From contig CALJUX010000049.1 in NCBI GenBank assembly GCA_937978655.1, positions 47,350-111,349 of the forward strand: a stretch of 64,000 nt of DNA, read 5' to 3'. The translations under genes and the position numbers were made by a program. This stretch comes from an uncultured Chromatiaceae bacterium. Its GTDB lineage: Bacteria; Pseudomonadota; Gammaproteobacteria; Enterobacterales; Alteromonadaceae. The notes beneath the pieces were generated by a model, which worked only from the letters and a program-made list of their open reading frames with translations, did no database searches and was not told where the DNA came from. Positions 1 to 10,280 of this stretch are shown in pieces. Every line of letters starts with the position of its first letter. Position 1 is the stretch's first letter.

Positions 1-516
1 AGTCAGGATATTGGCGACATAACCGAGCACCGGGACCCCGGCGCGACGCAGCTCCCGTACGGTCAGCAGACTGTGATTCAGGCAACCGAGTTTCACGCCA
101 ACCACCAGCAATACCGGCCAGCGTTGCTGCACCACCCAGTCCGCCAGATACTCCTGTTGGTTCAGCGGTAGTAACCAGCCGCCGGCGCCTTCGATAAGCT
201 CCAGTGCGCTGTCGTTTGGCAGCAGCAAACGGTCAAGTCTGGCCAGTGACAGATGGTCACCTTGGGCCTGTGCCGCCAGATGAGGCGCCGTTGGCAAGTT
301 GAAACAGAGCGGGTTCACGGCGTTGATGCTCTGGCCGGTCACGGTGGCAAGGGCTTTGGCATCGCTGTTACAGCCGTCCGCGTCAACACCGCTGGCGATG
401 GGTTTGAGTGCGGTGCAGCGCAGATCACACAGGGCCAGGCCGCGTAACAGCGCGGTACTGCAATAAGTTTTGCCGGCGTCTGTGTCAGTGCCGGTGACAA
501 AAAAACGCTGGCTCAT
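1..516 (-). CDS. bioD: Dethiobiotin synthetase BioD (partial, C-terminus cut by window edge)
   Basis: ATP-dependent carboxylase that closes the ureido ring of dethiobiotin, the step before BioB. 172 codons are visible with no stop before base 1, against a usual length of about 220-230. The N-terminus reads MSQRFFVTGTDTDAGKTYCS, a classic BioD P-loop (GTDTDAGKT). The motif ELIEGAGGWLLPL at about residues 110-122 is the family's EGAGG segment. The ATG at 514-516 overlaps the bioC stop by one base (TGATG), so translation is probably coupled. It is the last gene of bioBFCD as far as the window shows. Confidence 0.95.
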   Translation of the reverse strand, partial: MSQRFFVTGTDTDAGKTYCSTALLRGLALCDLRCTALKPIASGVDADGCNSDAKALATVTGQSINAVNPLCFNLPTAPHLAAQAQGDHLSLARLDRLLLPNDSALELIEGAGGWLLPLNQQEYLADWVVQQRWPVLLVVGVKLGCLNHSLLTVRELRRAGVPVLGYVANILT

Positions 517-1304
517 CAGCCGGCTGCCAATGGCCGCTGGCCAAACATAAACAGCACCTGATAACTGAGCGGTAAGCCTTGCGTGGTCAGATTGCGCTGA
601 TAGGCGTCGGCGAAACGTTGCCAGTATGCCCGCCCCGCCAGCCCCGGAATGGCGGCAGGTCTGAGCCCGGTATAGTTCGCGCCAATCAGTTTAAATTCAC
701 GCGCCAGGGTAAACACATCGGGGAAAAACAACTGAAAGGTCTTTTGTTGTGCCTGGCAAGGCAGGCCCTGGCTGCGCGCACTGCGCAGATAATCCGCCAC
801 CGGACTGAACTGCAACGTCGGGGGCACCTGGCCACATAAGCGCCAGGCCTGCTGAAACTCCGTCATGGATTCTTCCACTAACGTGGTCAGGACAAAACGG
901 CCGCCCGGTTTTAATACCCGGCTTATTTCGGCAAATACCGGCCGCGGGTCCGGGCACCATTGCAGCATTAATGAACTGAACAAGGTATCGATACTGGCGT
1001 CTGGCAGCGGAATTGCAGCGGCGTCGGCCTGAATGAACTCATTGGCAATGCCGTGGCGCTGCGCCTGTTGCAACATCGCCGCACTTAAATCGAGCGCGAT
1101 CAAGTGGTCACAGTAGCTGCTGAGATTATGATGAAACCAGCCCGGACCACAGCCCAGATCCAACAAAGTGCCTTGTTGGTTTTGTGGTAAAAACCGCAAT
1201 GCGTCAAAGGCGACTTCGCGTTGTAACCGGGCGCCCTGTTCGTAACTCTGTGCGGCTTTACTGAAGTGCGCACTGATTTGTTCGGCTTGCAGTTGGCTTT
1301 CCAC
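516..1304 (-). CDS. bioC: Malonyl-ACP O-methyltransferase BioC
   Basis: SAM-dependent methyltransferase that masks the free carboxyl of malonyl-ACP so that fatty acid synthesis can build pimeloyl-ACP. The protein is 262 residues, the family's size. Motif I reads LLDLGCGPGW near residues 48-57, followed by a class I methyltransferase core with an acidic ALDLS at the second strand. The start codon is GTG, with AGGA about nine bases upstream. It lies 24 bases after bioF and overlaps bioD by one base. No bioH esterase is in this window, so the partner that removes the methyl must be encoded elsewhere. Confidence 0.93.
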   Translation of the reverse strand: MESQLQAEQISAHFSKAAQSYEQGARLQREVAFDALRFLPQNQQGTLLDLGCGPGWFHHNLSSYCDHLIALDLSAAMLQQAQRHGIANEFIQADAAAIPLPDASIDTLFSSLMLQWCPDPRPVFAEISRVLKPGGRFVLTTLVEESMTEFQQAWRLCGQVPPTLQFSPVADYLRSARSQGLPCQAQQKTFQLFFPDVFTLAREFKLIGANYTGLRPAAIPGLAGRAYWQRFADAYQRNLTTQGLPLSYQVLFMFGQRPLAAG

Positions 1305-1328
1305 CTGAAGAGTCCTGTAATGCTTAAA

Positions 1329-2495
1329 CTAACGAAGAGCCGATGTATCGGGTCTGGTTTGGATTAATGCGTCGACTAACTGCCGAATTTGCCGGCTATT
1401 ATGCGCTGCGCTGAGGCTGATACGCAGCCGCGCCTGCGGCACAGTTGGCGGACGAATGGCCTGTAACCAGATCCCGGCAGTTTTCAGCGCCTGACTCCAT
1501 TGCAGCGCTGTAGCACTGTCAGCACACAATAGCGGCTGAATGGCGGTGTCAGATGCGGTCAGCGTTAAACCGGCGGCTGCAGACAGCTGGCGGAACAACG
1601 ATATATTGTCTGCCAGTTTGTCACGGCGCCACTGTTCGCGCCGGCATAACTCAATACTGTGCGCCATCGCCTGACAAAGCGCCGGCGACAGCGCGGTGCT
1701 GTAGATATAATGCCTCGATTGCTGGCGGATATAGTCAATAACATCGCGGCTGCCGGCAAGGAAACCACCCTGTCCGGCCAGTGCTTTGCCAAAATTGGCC
1801 ATCAGACATTGCAGCTGATTGGCTTTTGCGCCACAGTGTTGCCAGCTGCCACGGCCTTCTTCACCCAGCACGCCAATACCATGCGCGTCATCTAACAACA
1901 GCGGCTGGCGTGCAGATAACAGTGCCAGCAGCGCGCGGCTGTCGGTCACGTCACCGTCCATACTGAACACGCCTTCAGTGGCAACCACCACCGATTTGTC
2001 CTGCGCTTTAGCCAGCTGCTGCGCCAGCGCAGCAAAATCCTGATGCGGATAACGTTTAAACCGGCGCTGCGCGCTGATTAACAGATCCTGCATGGAGGCA
2101 TGACAATACTTGTCCAGCAGCAGGAAGTCATCCGCAGCCACCAGACTGCTCAGCATCGCCTGATTGGCGGCAAACCCTGAACTGAATAACAACACCGCTT
2201 CAACACCGAGCCAGTCGCACAAAGCACTGCTGAGCCTGGCGTGTGCCGGCTGGAAACCGGTAATGAGCGGGGAACCCGTGCTGGCCATGCCCTGTTGGTG
2301 GGCTGCGTCCGCCAGCGCCTGGCGCAGTGACGGCGCACTCGCCAACGCCAGATAATCATTACCGGAAAAATTCAGCAAGCTGGTGCCCTGCCACAGCAGC
2401 ATGCCATCCGCTAAGGTCTGCACCTGCTGTTCCTGCCGATACAACCCCTGCTCGCGCCGCTGCTGCAACCAGAGTTGCATGTCACCGAGTTGCAT
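1329..2495 (-). CDS. bioF: 8-amino-7-oxononanoate synthase BioF
   Basis: PLP enzyme of the alpha-oxoamine synthase family that condenses pimeloyl-ACP with L-alanine. 388 residues, full length. Visible landmarks are the substrate-binding SGNDYL segment near the N-terminus, DDAHGIGVLG (the Asp that contacts the PLP pyridine nitrogen) and NFGKALAGQGG with the Schiff-base lysine. The ATG at 2493-2495 begins five bases after the bioB stop, so bioB and bioF share a transcript. Confidence 0.96.
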   Translation of the reverse strand: MQLGDMQLWLQQRREQGLYRQEQQVQTLADGMLLWQGTSLLNFSGNDYLALASAPSLRQALADAAHQQGMASTGSPLITGFQPAHARLSSALCDWLGVEAVLLFSSGFAANQAMLSSLVAADDFLLLDKYCHASMQDLLISAQRRFKRYPHQDFAALAQQLAKAQDKSVVVATEGVFSMDGDVTDSRALLALLSARQPLLLDDAHGIGVLGEEGRGSWQHCGAKANQLQCLMANFGKALAGQGGFLAGSRDVIDYIRQQSRHYIYSTALSPALCQAMAHSIELCRREQWRRDKLADNISLFRQLSAAAGLTLTASDTAIQPLLCADSATALQWSQALKTAGIWLQAIRPPTVPQARLRISLSAAHNSRQIRQLVDALIQTRPDTSALR

Positions 2496-2500
2496 AACAC

Positions 2501-3565
2501 TCAGACGGCAGCATGAAACAGACTAGGTTCCAGCTGTTCCTGAATAGCCTGCGCCATCGCCGCTTCATGCGCTTCGTCAGACACATCACCACGCTGTTCC
2601 GGCTTTAAGCCGAGCTTGGCAAAAAGTTGCATGTCGGCGTTGGCTTCCGGGTTTTCCGTAGTCAGTAATTTGTCGCCGTAAAAGATTGAGTTGGCACCGG
2701 CCATAAAACACAGCGCCTGCATTTGCTCATTCATTCGCGACCGGCCGGCGGATAAGCGCACATGGCTTTTTGGCAACATGATACGCGCCACGGCAATAGT
2801 GCGGATAAATTCAAAGCCGTCTAAATCATCGACGTTTTCCAGCGGCGTGCCAGCGACTTTCACCAGCATATTGATCGGCACCGATTCCGGATGTTCTGGC
2901 AGGTTGGCAATCTGGCGCAATAACGCTGAACGGTCATTGGCGCTTTCGCCCATGCCAACAATGCCGCCACAACAAACTTTCATGCCGGCGTCGCGCACGT
3001 GTGACAGCGTGTCAAGGCGATCCTGATAAGTGCGGGTAGTGATGATTTCGCCATAAAATTCCGGTGAGGTATCCAGGTTATGGTTGTAGTAATCAAGACC
3101 AGCCCCGGCCAGTTCCTGCGCCTGCTCAGCGGTGAGCTTGCCGAGCGTCATACAGGTTTCCAGGCCCATGCCTTTGACACCCTGGATCATTTCCATGATG
3201 TAAGGCATGTCGCGCTGTTTTGGGTTACTCCAGGCCGCGCCCATGCAAAAGCGGCTGGCGCCCTGCTCTTTGGCGGCTTTGGCCTGCGTCAGCACTTTTT
3301 CGACTTCGAGCAAACGTTCACGCTCAAGGCCGGTATTGTAATGACCACTTTGCGGGCAATATTTGCAGTCTTCCGCGCAGGCGCCGGTTTTAATCGACAG
3401 AAGCGTGCTGACCTGCACTTCATTGGCCGGAAAATTAGCGCGGTGCACCAGCTGGGCACGGAACATTAAATCGTTAAAAGGCAGCGCAAACAGTGCGTTT
3501 ACCTCAGCCAAAGTCCAGTTGTGGCGAATGTCAGTGAGGCTTTGGTCGGTAAAAAGCGAATGCAT
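2501..3565 (-). CDS. bioB: Biotin synthase BioB
   Basis: Radical SAM enzyme that inserts sulfur into dethiobiotin. With the start at 3565 the protein is 354 residues, as expected. The cluster motif CAEDCKYC gives Cys63, Cys67 and Cys70, and YNHNLDTSPEFY is the conserved substrate/SAM region. A longer frame opens at 3706, but the 47 extra residues do not resemble BioB and would run through the operator and promoter, and an AGGGAC ribosome-binding site sits just before the ATG at 3565, so I chose the shorter start. First gene of bioBFCD, divergent from bioA. Confidence 0.96.
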   Translation of the reverse strand: MHSLFTDQSLTDIRHNWTLAEVNALFALPFNDLMFRAQLVHRANFPANEVQVSTLLSIKTGACAEDCKYCPQSGHYNTGLERERLLEVEKVLTQAKAAKEQGASRFCMGAAWSNPKQRDMPYIMEMIQGVKGMGLETCMTLGKLTAEQAQELAGAGLDYYNHNLDTSPEFYGEIITTRTYQDRLDTLSHVRDAGMKVCCGGIVGMGESANDRSALLRQIANLPEHPESVPINMLVKVAGTPLENVDDLDGFEFIRTIAVARIMLPKSHVRLSAGRSRMNEQMQALCFMAGANSIFYGDKLLTTENPEANADMQLFAKLGLKPEQRGDVSDEAHEAAMAQAIQEQLEPSLFHAAV

Positions 3566-3608
3566 AAAAGTCCCTGTATTTTGTTTGTCTTTGACTGGGT
3601 TTGCCGCT

Positions 3609-3636
3609 AGTCTACCCGCGCACCTCCCCTTGTCAA
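3609..3636 (-). promoter_or_regulatory. Candidate sigma70 promoter of bioBFCD
   Basis: Read on the minus strand, a perfect -35 TTGACA (plus positions 3631-3636) is followed by a 16-base spacer and a -10 TAGACT (plus 3609-3614). It lies 44 bases upstream of the bioB ATG. The -35 box falls inside the left half of the candidate BirA operator, as expected for repression. Confidence 0.6.
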
Positions 3637-3662
3637 CGCGTACCAGTTCATCAGGTTTACCA
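3630..3662. promoter_or_regulatory. Candidate BirA operator between bioB and bioA
   Basis: Half-sites TTGTCAACG (3630-3638) and GGTTTACCA (3654-3662) are separated by 15 bases. The established gammaproteobacterial BirA box is TTGTAAACC, 14-16 bases, GGTTTACAA; I count 7 of 9 and 8 of 9 matches. The site covers the bioB -35 box and ends 11 bases before the bioA ATG, so one repressor site could control both directions, as in E. coli. Confidence 0.65.
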
Positions 3663-3673
3663 GTGGTTAATAT

Positions 3674-4978
3674 ATGAGCATTGATTTGCAGTTTGACCGC
3701 CAGCATTTATGGCACCCCTACACATCGATGGCCCGGCCTTTGCCGGTGTATCCGGTCAAAAGCGCAGACGGCTGCTGCCTGATGCTTGAAGATGGCCGGA
3801 CGCTGGTCGACGGCACGTCCAGCTGGTGGGCCGCCATTCATGGTTATAATCACCCGGCGCTGAATGCGGCGGTTACCTCCCAGTTACAGCAGATGAGCCA
3901 TGTGATGTTTGGCGGCATCACCCATGCACCGGCGGTGGAGCTGGGTAAATTGTTGTTGCAGCTGGTCCCTGCCGCGCTACAGCATATTTTTTATGCTGAC
4001 AGCGGTTCTATCGCGGTAGAAGTGGCGCTGAAAATGGCATTGCAATATCAGCTGGCGCGCGGCAACAGCGGCAAAACCCAGATGCTCAGCCTGCGTAAGG
4101 CCTACCACGGCGATACTTTTGCCACTATGGCGCTGTGTGACCCGGTTGATGGCATGCATGCAATGTTTCAGGGGCAGCTGACTTCGCATGTCTTTGCGAG
4201 CGCGCCAGAGCGTGCTTTTGACGATAAGTGGCAAGCAAGCGATGGTCAGGCGCTGCGGGAAATCTTCCGGCAGCATCACGCCCAACTCGCCGCTTTTGTG
4301 CTGGAGCCGGTGCTGCAAGGCGCCGGCGGTATGCGGCTCTATCATCCGGAGTATTTACGTCTGGCGCGGGAGCTCTGTGACCAATATGACGTGTTATTAA
4401 TTTGCGATGAAATTGCCACCGGTTTTGGCCGCACCGGCAAACTTTTTGCCGTCGAGCACGCCGGTATAGTGCCGGATATCCTGTGCCTCGGCAAAGCCTT
4501 AAGCGGTGGTTATATCACGCTGGCGGCTACGCTTTGCACTAAAGCCGTGGCTGATGGCATCAGCAGTGGTGCAGTCGGCGCTTTGATGCACGGACCAACC
4601 TACATGGCCAACCCGCTCGCCTGTGCCGTCGCTTGCGCCAGTCTGAAGATTATTCAGACCGGCGTCTGGCAGACACAGGTCGGGCAAATCGAACAGCAGT
4701 TACTGCTATTAAAAAGGCTTGCGCAATATCCGGCGGTCAAAGCCGTGCGGGTTTTAGGCGCGGTCGGTATTGTGGAGATGCACCACAATATTGACGTTGC
4801 GAAAGCACAGGCGCTGATGGTGGCGCGCGGTGTCTGGATCCGGCCTTTTGGTAATCTGTTTTACCTGATGCCGCCCTATATCATTCAGCCGGATGAACTT
4901 TTGCAGCTGACTGAGGCGCTGGAATTTATTGTGCAGCAGGATGTATCGCAGCAGGCGCAAGCTTTGCCGGGAGCCTAG
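3674..4978 (+). CDS. bioA: Adenosylmethionine-8-amino-7-oxononanoate aminotransferase BioA
   Basis: PLP aminotransferase that uses SAM as amino donor to make 7,8-diaminopelargonate. 434 residues, class III aminotransferase. The N-terminal WHPYTSM and GTSSWWAAIHGY segments are BioA signatures, and GKALSGGY carries the PLP lysine at residue 274. Divergent from bioB with a 108-base gap. There is no good Shine-Dalgarno before the ATG because the operator occupies that stretch. Confidence 0.96.
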   Translation: MSIDLQFDRQHLWHPYTSMARPLPVYPVKSADGCCLMLEDGRTLVDGTSSWWAAIHGYNHPALNAAVTSQLQQMSHVMFGGITHAPAVELGKLLLQLVPAALQHIFYADSGSIAVEVALKMALQYQLARGNSGKTQMLSLRKAYHGDTFATMALCDPVDGMHAMFQGQLTSHVFASAPERAFDDKWQASDGQALREIFRQHHAQLAAFVLEPVLQGAGGMRLYHPEYLRLARELCDQYDVLLICDEIATGFGRTGKLFAVEHAGIVPDILCLGKALSGGYITLAATLCTKAVADGISSGAVGALMHGPTYMANPLACAVACASLKIIQTGVWQTQVGQIEQQLLLLKRLAQYPAVKAVRVLGAVGIVEMHHNIDVAKAQALMVARGVWIRPFGNLFYLMPPYIIQPDELLQLTEALEFIVQQDVSQQAQALPGA

Positions 4979-4982
4979 AGAT

Positions 4983-5354
4983 TTAAATCTGGTAGAAGAA
5001 ACTTAACGCCGCCAGCGCAATCAGTAGCAAAGCGACCGAGTTATATTGCTGCCTGTCGCTCTCGCGGCGCAGGCGGAACTGATTTAATACGATGCTGCAC
5101 AAACTGACCAGACAACACCACCACAGCAGATAGATCAGCTGACCGGTTAAGGTCGGCTCCCAATAATCGCGGACCTGAATGCCCCAGTACTTGACCAGAC
5201 CAGAATTCATCTCCGGCTTGGCCAGATGACTGATGCCAAGTGCCACAATCAGAATGACCCAGCCGACCACCGATAACCAGTGAAAACTCAGCACTACCCA
5301 ATCCGGGCCTTTACGGCGATTGTTACGCGGTCGGCTGCTGATGGGCTCGTTCAC
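4983..5354 (-). CDS. Small three-helix membrane protein, unknown function
   Basis: 123 residues that I cannot assign to a named family. A basic N-terminus (RPRNNRRKG, residues 8-16) is followed by hydrophobic spans at about 20-42, 70-91 and 105-121. The 50-residue loop between spans 1 and 2 holds several aromatic residues. The start is GTG with AAGGA eight bases upstream. It converges on bioA with four bases between stops and is divergent from asnS. Inner-membrane location is inferred from hydropathy only. Confidence 0.7.
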   Translation of the reverse strand: MNEPISSRPRNNRRKGPDWVVLSFHWLSVVGWVILIVALGISHLAKPEMNSGLVKYWGIQVRDYWEPTLTGQLIYLLWWCCLVSLCSIVLNQFRLRRESDRQQYNSVALLLIALAALSFFYQI

Positions 5355-5470
5355 GGCACTGTTCCTTCGGTTTGTGACAAGTTTTGCTTGTGCTTAGGCG
5401 CTGCCTGCGTATCATTACACCTCCTGAATTAAAATCAAACTTTTCTGAAGCGCAAGTTGGAGCCTGATGC

Positions 5471-6871
<1,401 letters not shown>

Positions 6872-6885
6872 GCTCAGTGTTTGAT

Positions 6886-6914
6886 AAAAAAACCGCCATC
6901 TGGCGGTTTTTTTA
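6886..6914. terminator. Bidirectional intrinsic terminator asnS / nitroreductase
   Basis: Stem AACCGCCA / TGGCGGTT (6891-6898 and 6901-6908) with a run of T after it and a run of A before it, so it can work for asnS on plus and for the nitroreductase gene on minus. Confidence 0.85.
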
Positions 6915-6924
6915 TTGTGGTTAT

Positions 6925-7485
6925 TTATTGAAAGTCGCTGAAAAACTCGCTGACTTCAAGCTGCGGCCGTTGTGGCACTTCTGAAGCACAGGTACCGAGA
7001 TACAGATACCCGACAATTTCATCATCTTCAGCCAGGCCCAGCGCCTGACGGACAAATTCATATTGGGTATAAGCGCCAGTGCGCCAGATGCCGCCAAAGC
7101 CTTGAGCAAATGCGGCCTGTTGCATCGCCATTACGGCACAGGCGGCAGATTGCACCTGCTCTGCTACTGGTACTTTGTGATGCTCACGACATTTGGCAAT
7201 ACAGGCGATCACCATCGGTGCCCGCAGCGGCAGTTGCCGGGCGCGCTCGACCAGGTCATTGGCAATGGACGGATCTTCTTCCAGCGCCGCTTCAGCAAAA
7301 ATATCACCGAGTTTGCTCAGCGCTGATTTGCCTTTGAACACCACAAAACGCCAGGGACGCAGGCCACCATGATCCGGCACCCGCACCGCGGCTTGTTTAA
7401 TCAGCTGCAAGGCTTCGCCTTCAGGTGCTGGTTCAGTTAAACGGGAGGAAGAATAGCGGGTCGTGAGTAAGGTCATTGCGTCCAT
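6925..7485 (-). CDS. NAD(P)H nitroreductase, YdjA-like
   Basis: Small FMN-dependent oxidoreductase of the nitroreductase superfamily, 186 residues against 183 for E. coli YdjA. The FMN-binding segment TRYSSSRLTEPAP opens the protein, and HGGLRPWRFVVFKG at about 39-52 and QGFGGIWRTGAY in the C-terminal half match the family. The physiological substrate is unknown for this group. Convergent with asnS over the shared terminator, and preceded by a 143-base gap after glgA. Confidence 0.85.
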   Translation of the reverse strand: MDAMTLLTTRYSSSRLTEPAPEGEALQLIKQAAVRVPDHGGLRPWRFVVFKGKSALSKLGDIFAEAALEEDPSIANDLVERARQLPLRAPMVIACIAKCREHHKVPVAEQVQSAACAVMAMQQAAFAQGFGGIWRTGAYTQYEFVRQALGLAEDDEIVGYLYLGTCASEVPQRPQLEVSEFFSDFQ

Positions 7486-7628
7486 AAAAAAGCCCTTAAG
7501 AAAGACCCGCTAAGGCTAGCAAACTTCGCCGGGAAACGACAACCGAATTTGCTTTTGTGTCGGTTGCCTGCGGTAATTTCAGACGAAATTTGTTTATTTT
7601 CAATCAATTGAACAGAAAATTATTACGC

Positions 7629-9038
7629 CTATACCTGACTGTTGCGGTACAGCCGGGTATAAGCCTTGGCGGCTTGTTGCCAGTCAAACACTTGCGCCAT
7701 GCCGCGTAATTGCACCGCGCGATACTTACGTTTGTCCTGATACAACGCCTCGGCGCGGTGCAGCGCCTGCAGCAGCGCCTCGGATGTCGGTTCGGCGAAG
7801 ACGATGCCAGTGGCATTTCGGCTGGTTAAATCAGTCACAGTATCCTTTAAGCCGCCGGTGGCGCGGACCAGTGGGACAGTGCCATAACGCAGGCTATAAA
7901 TCTGATTGAGGCCACAGGGTTCGAATAAACTCGGCATCAGGAAAAAATCTCCTGCCGCTTCAACCTGGTGCGACAATGGCTCGTCAAAGCCTTCGAGCAG
8001 GCGCAGCTGCAGCGGAAACTGTTGTTCCAGCGCCCGCAGCGGCTGAATAAACTGTTGCTCGCCGGTCCCCATTAACACGACTTGCGCGTTGCTGCCGGCT
8101 AAAAATTGCGCCAGCGCCGGGATCAGCAAAGTAAAGCCTTTTTGCCCGGTGATACGGCTGACGCTGACAAACAGCGGCACCTGGGTGTCGGCTAATTGTG
8201 TCTGGCGCCGCAGCTCGGTTTTGCACAAGGCTTTGCCGGAGATCTCCTCCGCCGTATAACGCGCCGCCAGACTAAGGTCGGTGGACGGGTCCCAGCGACT
8301 GTAATCACAACCATTCAGAATACCGGCGAAACACGCCTGTTTTTGCTGATACAAGGCTGACAGGCCGTTGGCGGCCGGTTCAGACAGCAGTTCATCGCGA
8401 TAGCCCGGGCTTACGGTGTTGATGCTGTCGGCCTGCCATAAACCGAGAGCCAGTAAGGTGGTGGGTAATTCTGCCGGCAGATGCCAGTGCGCCAGTCCCA
8501 GCAGCGCCTGCTGTTCACGGCCAAAGCCTTGTTGATAGGCGGCGTTGTGCACCGTCAGCACAAATTTGCTGTGTGCTAAGGCGCCCTGCCGCATTTCCTG
8601 CAGATAACAGGCTGCCAGCGCACTTTGCCAGTCGTGGCCATGCACAATGTCCACGGGTTCTGCTTGCTGCGCCAGATATTCCAGCGCGGCTTTACTGAAA
8701 AACGCAAAACGTTCAAGATTATCCGGATACGGCTGTTCGCCATCATCATAAGGCCGTGGCCGCTGAAAAAACTGGTGATGTTCAATCAGCGCCACCGGAA
8801 TATCGTCCACCACTGTGTGCCGGACTGCACAGCCATAAGTCTGCGCACCTAAATTAAAATACAGCGACTGCCACTCTGGCGTGCAGCTGACGCCATACAA
8901 AGCACCATAACGTGGCATGATTACCTGCACTGAATGGCCGGCCTGCTGCAGGGCTTTAGCCAGACCACGGGTTGCGTCGGCCAAACCACCGGTTTTCAGC
9001 AACCCTTCAAATTCACTGCAGATAAACGCCAAACGCAT
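7629..9038 (-). CDS. glgA: Glycogen synthase GlgA
   Basis: ADP-glucose-dependent alpha-1,4-glucan synthase, GT5 family, 469 residues. The N-terminal KTGGLAD motif (residues 16-22) binds ADP-glucose. SRITGQKGF and the C-terminal EPCGLNQIYSLRYGTVPLV segment are the GT5 nucleotide-sugar site. It follows glgC by nine bases in one operon. Branching, debranching and phosphorylase genes are not in this window. Confidence 0.95.
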   Translation of the reverse strand: MRLAFICSEFEGLLKTGGLADATRGLAKALQQAGHSVQVIMPRYGALYGVSCTPEWQSLYFNLGAQTYGCAVRHTVVDDIPVALIEHHQFFQRPRPYDDGEQPYPDNLERFAFFSKAALEYLAQQAEPVDIVHGHDWQSALAACYLQEMRQGALAHSKFVLTVHNAAYQQGFGREQQALLGLAHWHLPAELPTTLLALGLWQADSINTVSPGYRDELLSEPAANGLSALYQQKQACFAGILNGCDYSRWDPSTDLSLAARYTAEEISGKALCKTELRRQTQLADTQVPLFVSVSRITGQKGFTLLIPALAQFLAGSNAQVVLMGTGEQQFIQPLRALEQQFPLQLRLLEGFDEPLSHQVEAAGDFFLMPSLFEPCGLNQIYSLRYGTVPLVRATGGLKDTVTDLTSRNATGIVFAEPTSEALLQALHRAEALYQDKRKYRAVQLRGMAQVFDWQQAAKAYTRLYRNSQV

Positions 9039-9047
9039 GCCAACTCC

Positions 9048-10280
9048 TTAATCAAACCCGACCATCGCCCCTTTCGGGATCACCACCACGCCATCCGGCG
9101 ATACATGGAAGCGTTGTCTGTCTAACACCGGATCTTCGCCGATCACAGTGCCTGGCGCAATCTTGACGTCTTTGTCGATGATGGCGCGGCGGATGCGGCA
9201 GCCCCGGCCGATGTCGTTATTGCCCATCAGCACACTCTTTTCCACATAAGCATGACTGTGTACATGCACGTTATAACCGAGGATGGAGTGATAAACGATA
9301 GCGCCGCTGACGATACAGCCCGCCGCCACCATAGAACTAATCGCCTGACCGGTGCGGTTGGCCTCGTCATGGACAAATTTCGCCGGCGGCACTGGCGGTG
9401 TATAACTGCGCATTGGCCAGTATTTGTTGTACAGGTCAATCGGCGGTACCACCGAAATCAAATCCATATTGGCTTCATAATAAGAATCAATGGTACCGAC
9501 ATCGCGCCAATAGCCGCGCACTTCTTCTTTTTCACCGCGGATGCGGTTGCTGGAAAAATCGTAAACATAAACATCGCCACCCGGGAACAGCTTCGGGATG
9601 ATGTTATGGCCAAAATCGTGTTTGGAATCGGCTTGCGCCGCATCTTCTTCCAGCACTTCAACCAGCGTTTTGGCTTCAAAGATATAGTTGCCCATCGAGG
9701 CCAGCACATAATCTGGCCGGCCCGGAATGGTTTTCGGATTGGACTTGGGCTTTTCTTCAAAACCAATCATCCGGCCATCAGCGTCCACTTCAATGACACC
9801 AAATTCGTGCGCATCGGCGATCGGCACCGGAATCGCGGCCACTGTCAGTTTGGCCTGATGCTGACGATGGAATTCCAGCATCTGGCGCACGTCCATTTTG
9901 TAGATATGGTCGCCGCCAAACACACAAACATGCTCGGGGTCTAAGCCTGAGATTAAATGCAAATTCTGATACACCGCATCGGCGGTACCCAGATACCAGT
10001 GTTTACCGGTTTGCATCTGCGCCGGAATGGGGTCGATAAACCGGCTGGTTAAGCCGGTCACCCGCCAGGCCCGGCTGAGATGTTTCATCAGGGAGTGCGA
10101 TTTAAATTGGGTAATGACAAATATTTGCAGCAGATCCGAATTGACGAAGTTGTTCAGCACAAAATCGATAATGCGGTAATTGCCGCCAAAAGGTACTGCG
10201 GGTTTGGCCCGGATCCCGGTTAGTGGCGCAAGACGGGTACCTTCGCCCCCAGCCAGAATCATCGTTAACACACCTGACAT
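9048..10280 (-). CDS. glgC: Glucose-1-phosphate adenylyltransferase GlgC
   Basis: Makes ADP-glucose, the committed step of glycogen synthesis. 410 residues from the ATG at 10278-10280. I preferred this start over one 11 codons upstream (10313) because AGGGAG sits about six bases before it and MSGVLTMILAGGEGTRL matches the family N-terminus. GGEGTRLAPLTG is the nucleotidyltransferase signature, FGGDHIYKMD the catalytic Asp region, and a left-handed beta-helix occupies about the last 110 residues. Coupled to glgA. Confidence 0.95.
   Translation of the reverse strand: MSGVLTMILAGGEGTRLAPLTGIRAKPAVPFGGNYRIIDFVLNNFVNSDLLQIFVITQFKSHSLMKHLSRAWRVTGLTSRFIDPIPAQMQTGKHWYLGTADAVYQNLHLISGLDPEHVCVFGGDHIYKMDVRQMLEFHRQHQAKLTVAAIPVPIADAHEFGVIEVDADGRMIGFEEKPKSNPKTIPGRPDYVLASMGNYIFEAKTLVEVLEEDAAQADSKHDFGHNIIPKLFPGGDVYVYDFSSNRIRGEKEEVRGYWRDVGTIDSYYEANMDLISVVPPIDLYNKYWPMRSYTPPVPPAKFVHDEANRTGQAISSMVAAGCIVSGAIVYHSILGYNVHVHSHAYVEKSVLMGNNDIGRGCRIRRAIIDKDVKIAPGTVIGEDPVLDRQRFHVSPDGVVVIPKGAMVGFD

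Noticed and set aside
9252..9944. Plus-strand open frame of 230 codons opposite glgC
   Set aside because: Fully inside glgC on the other strand, with His/Arg-rich antisense-type composition; glgC is certain by motifs.
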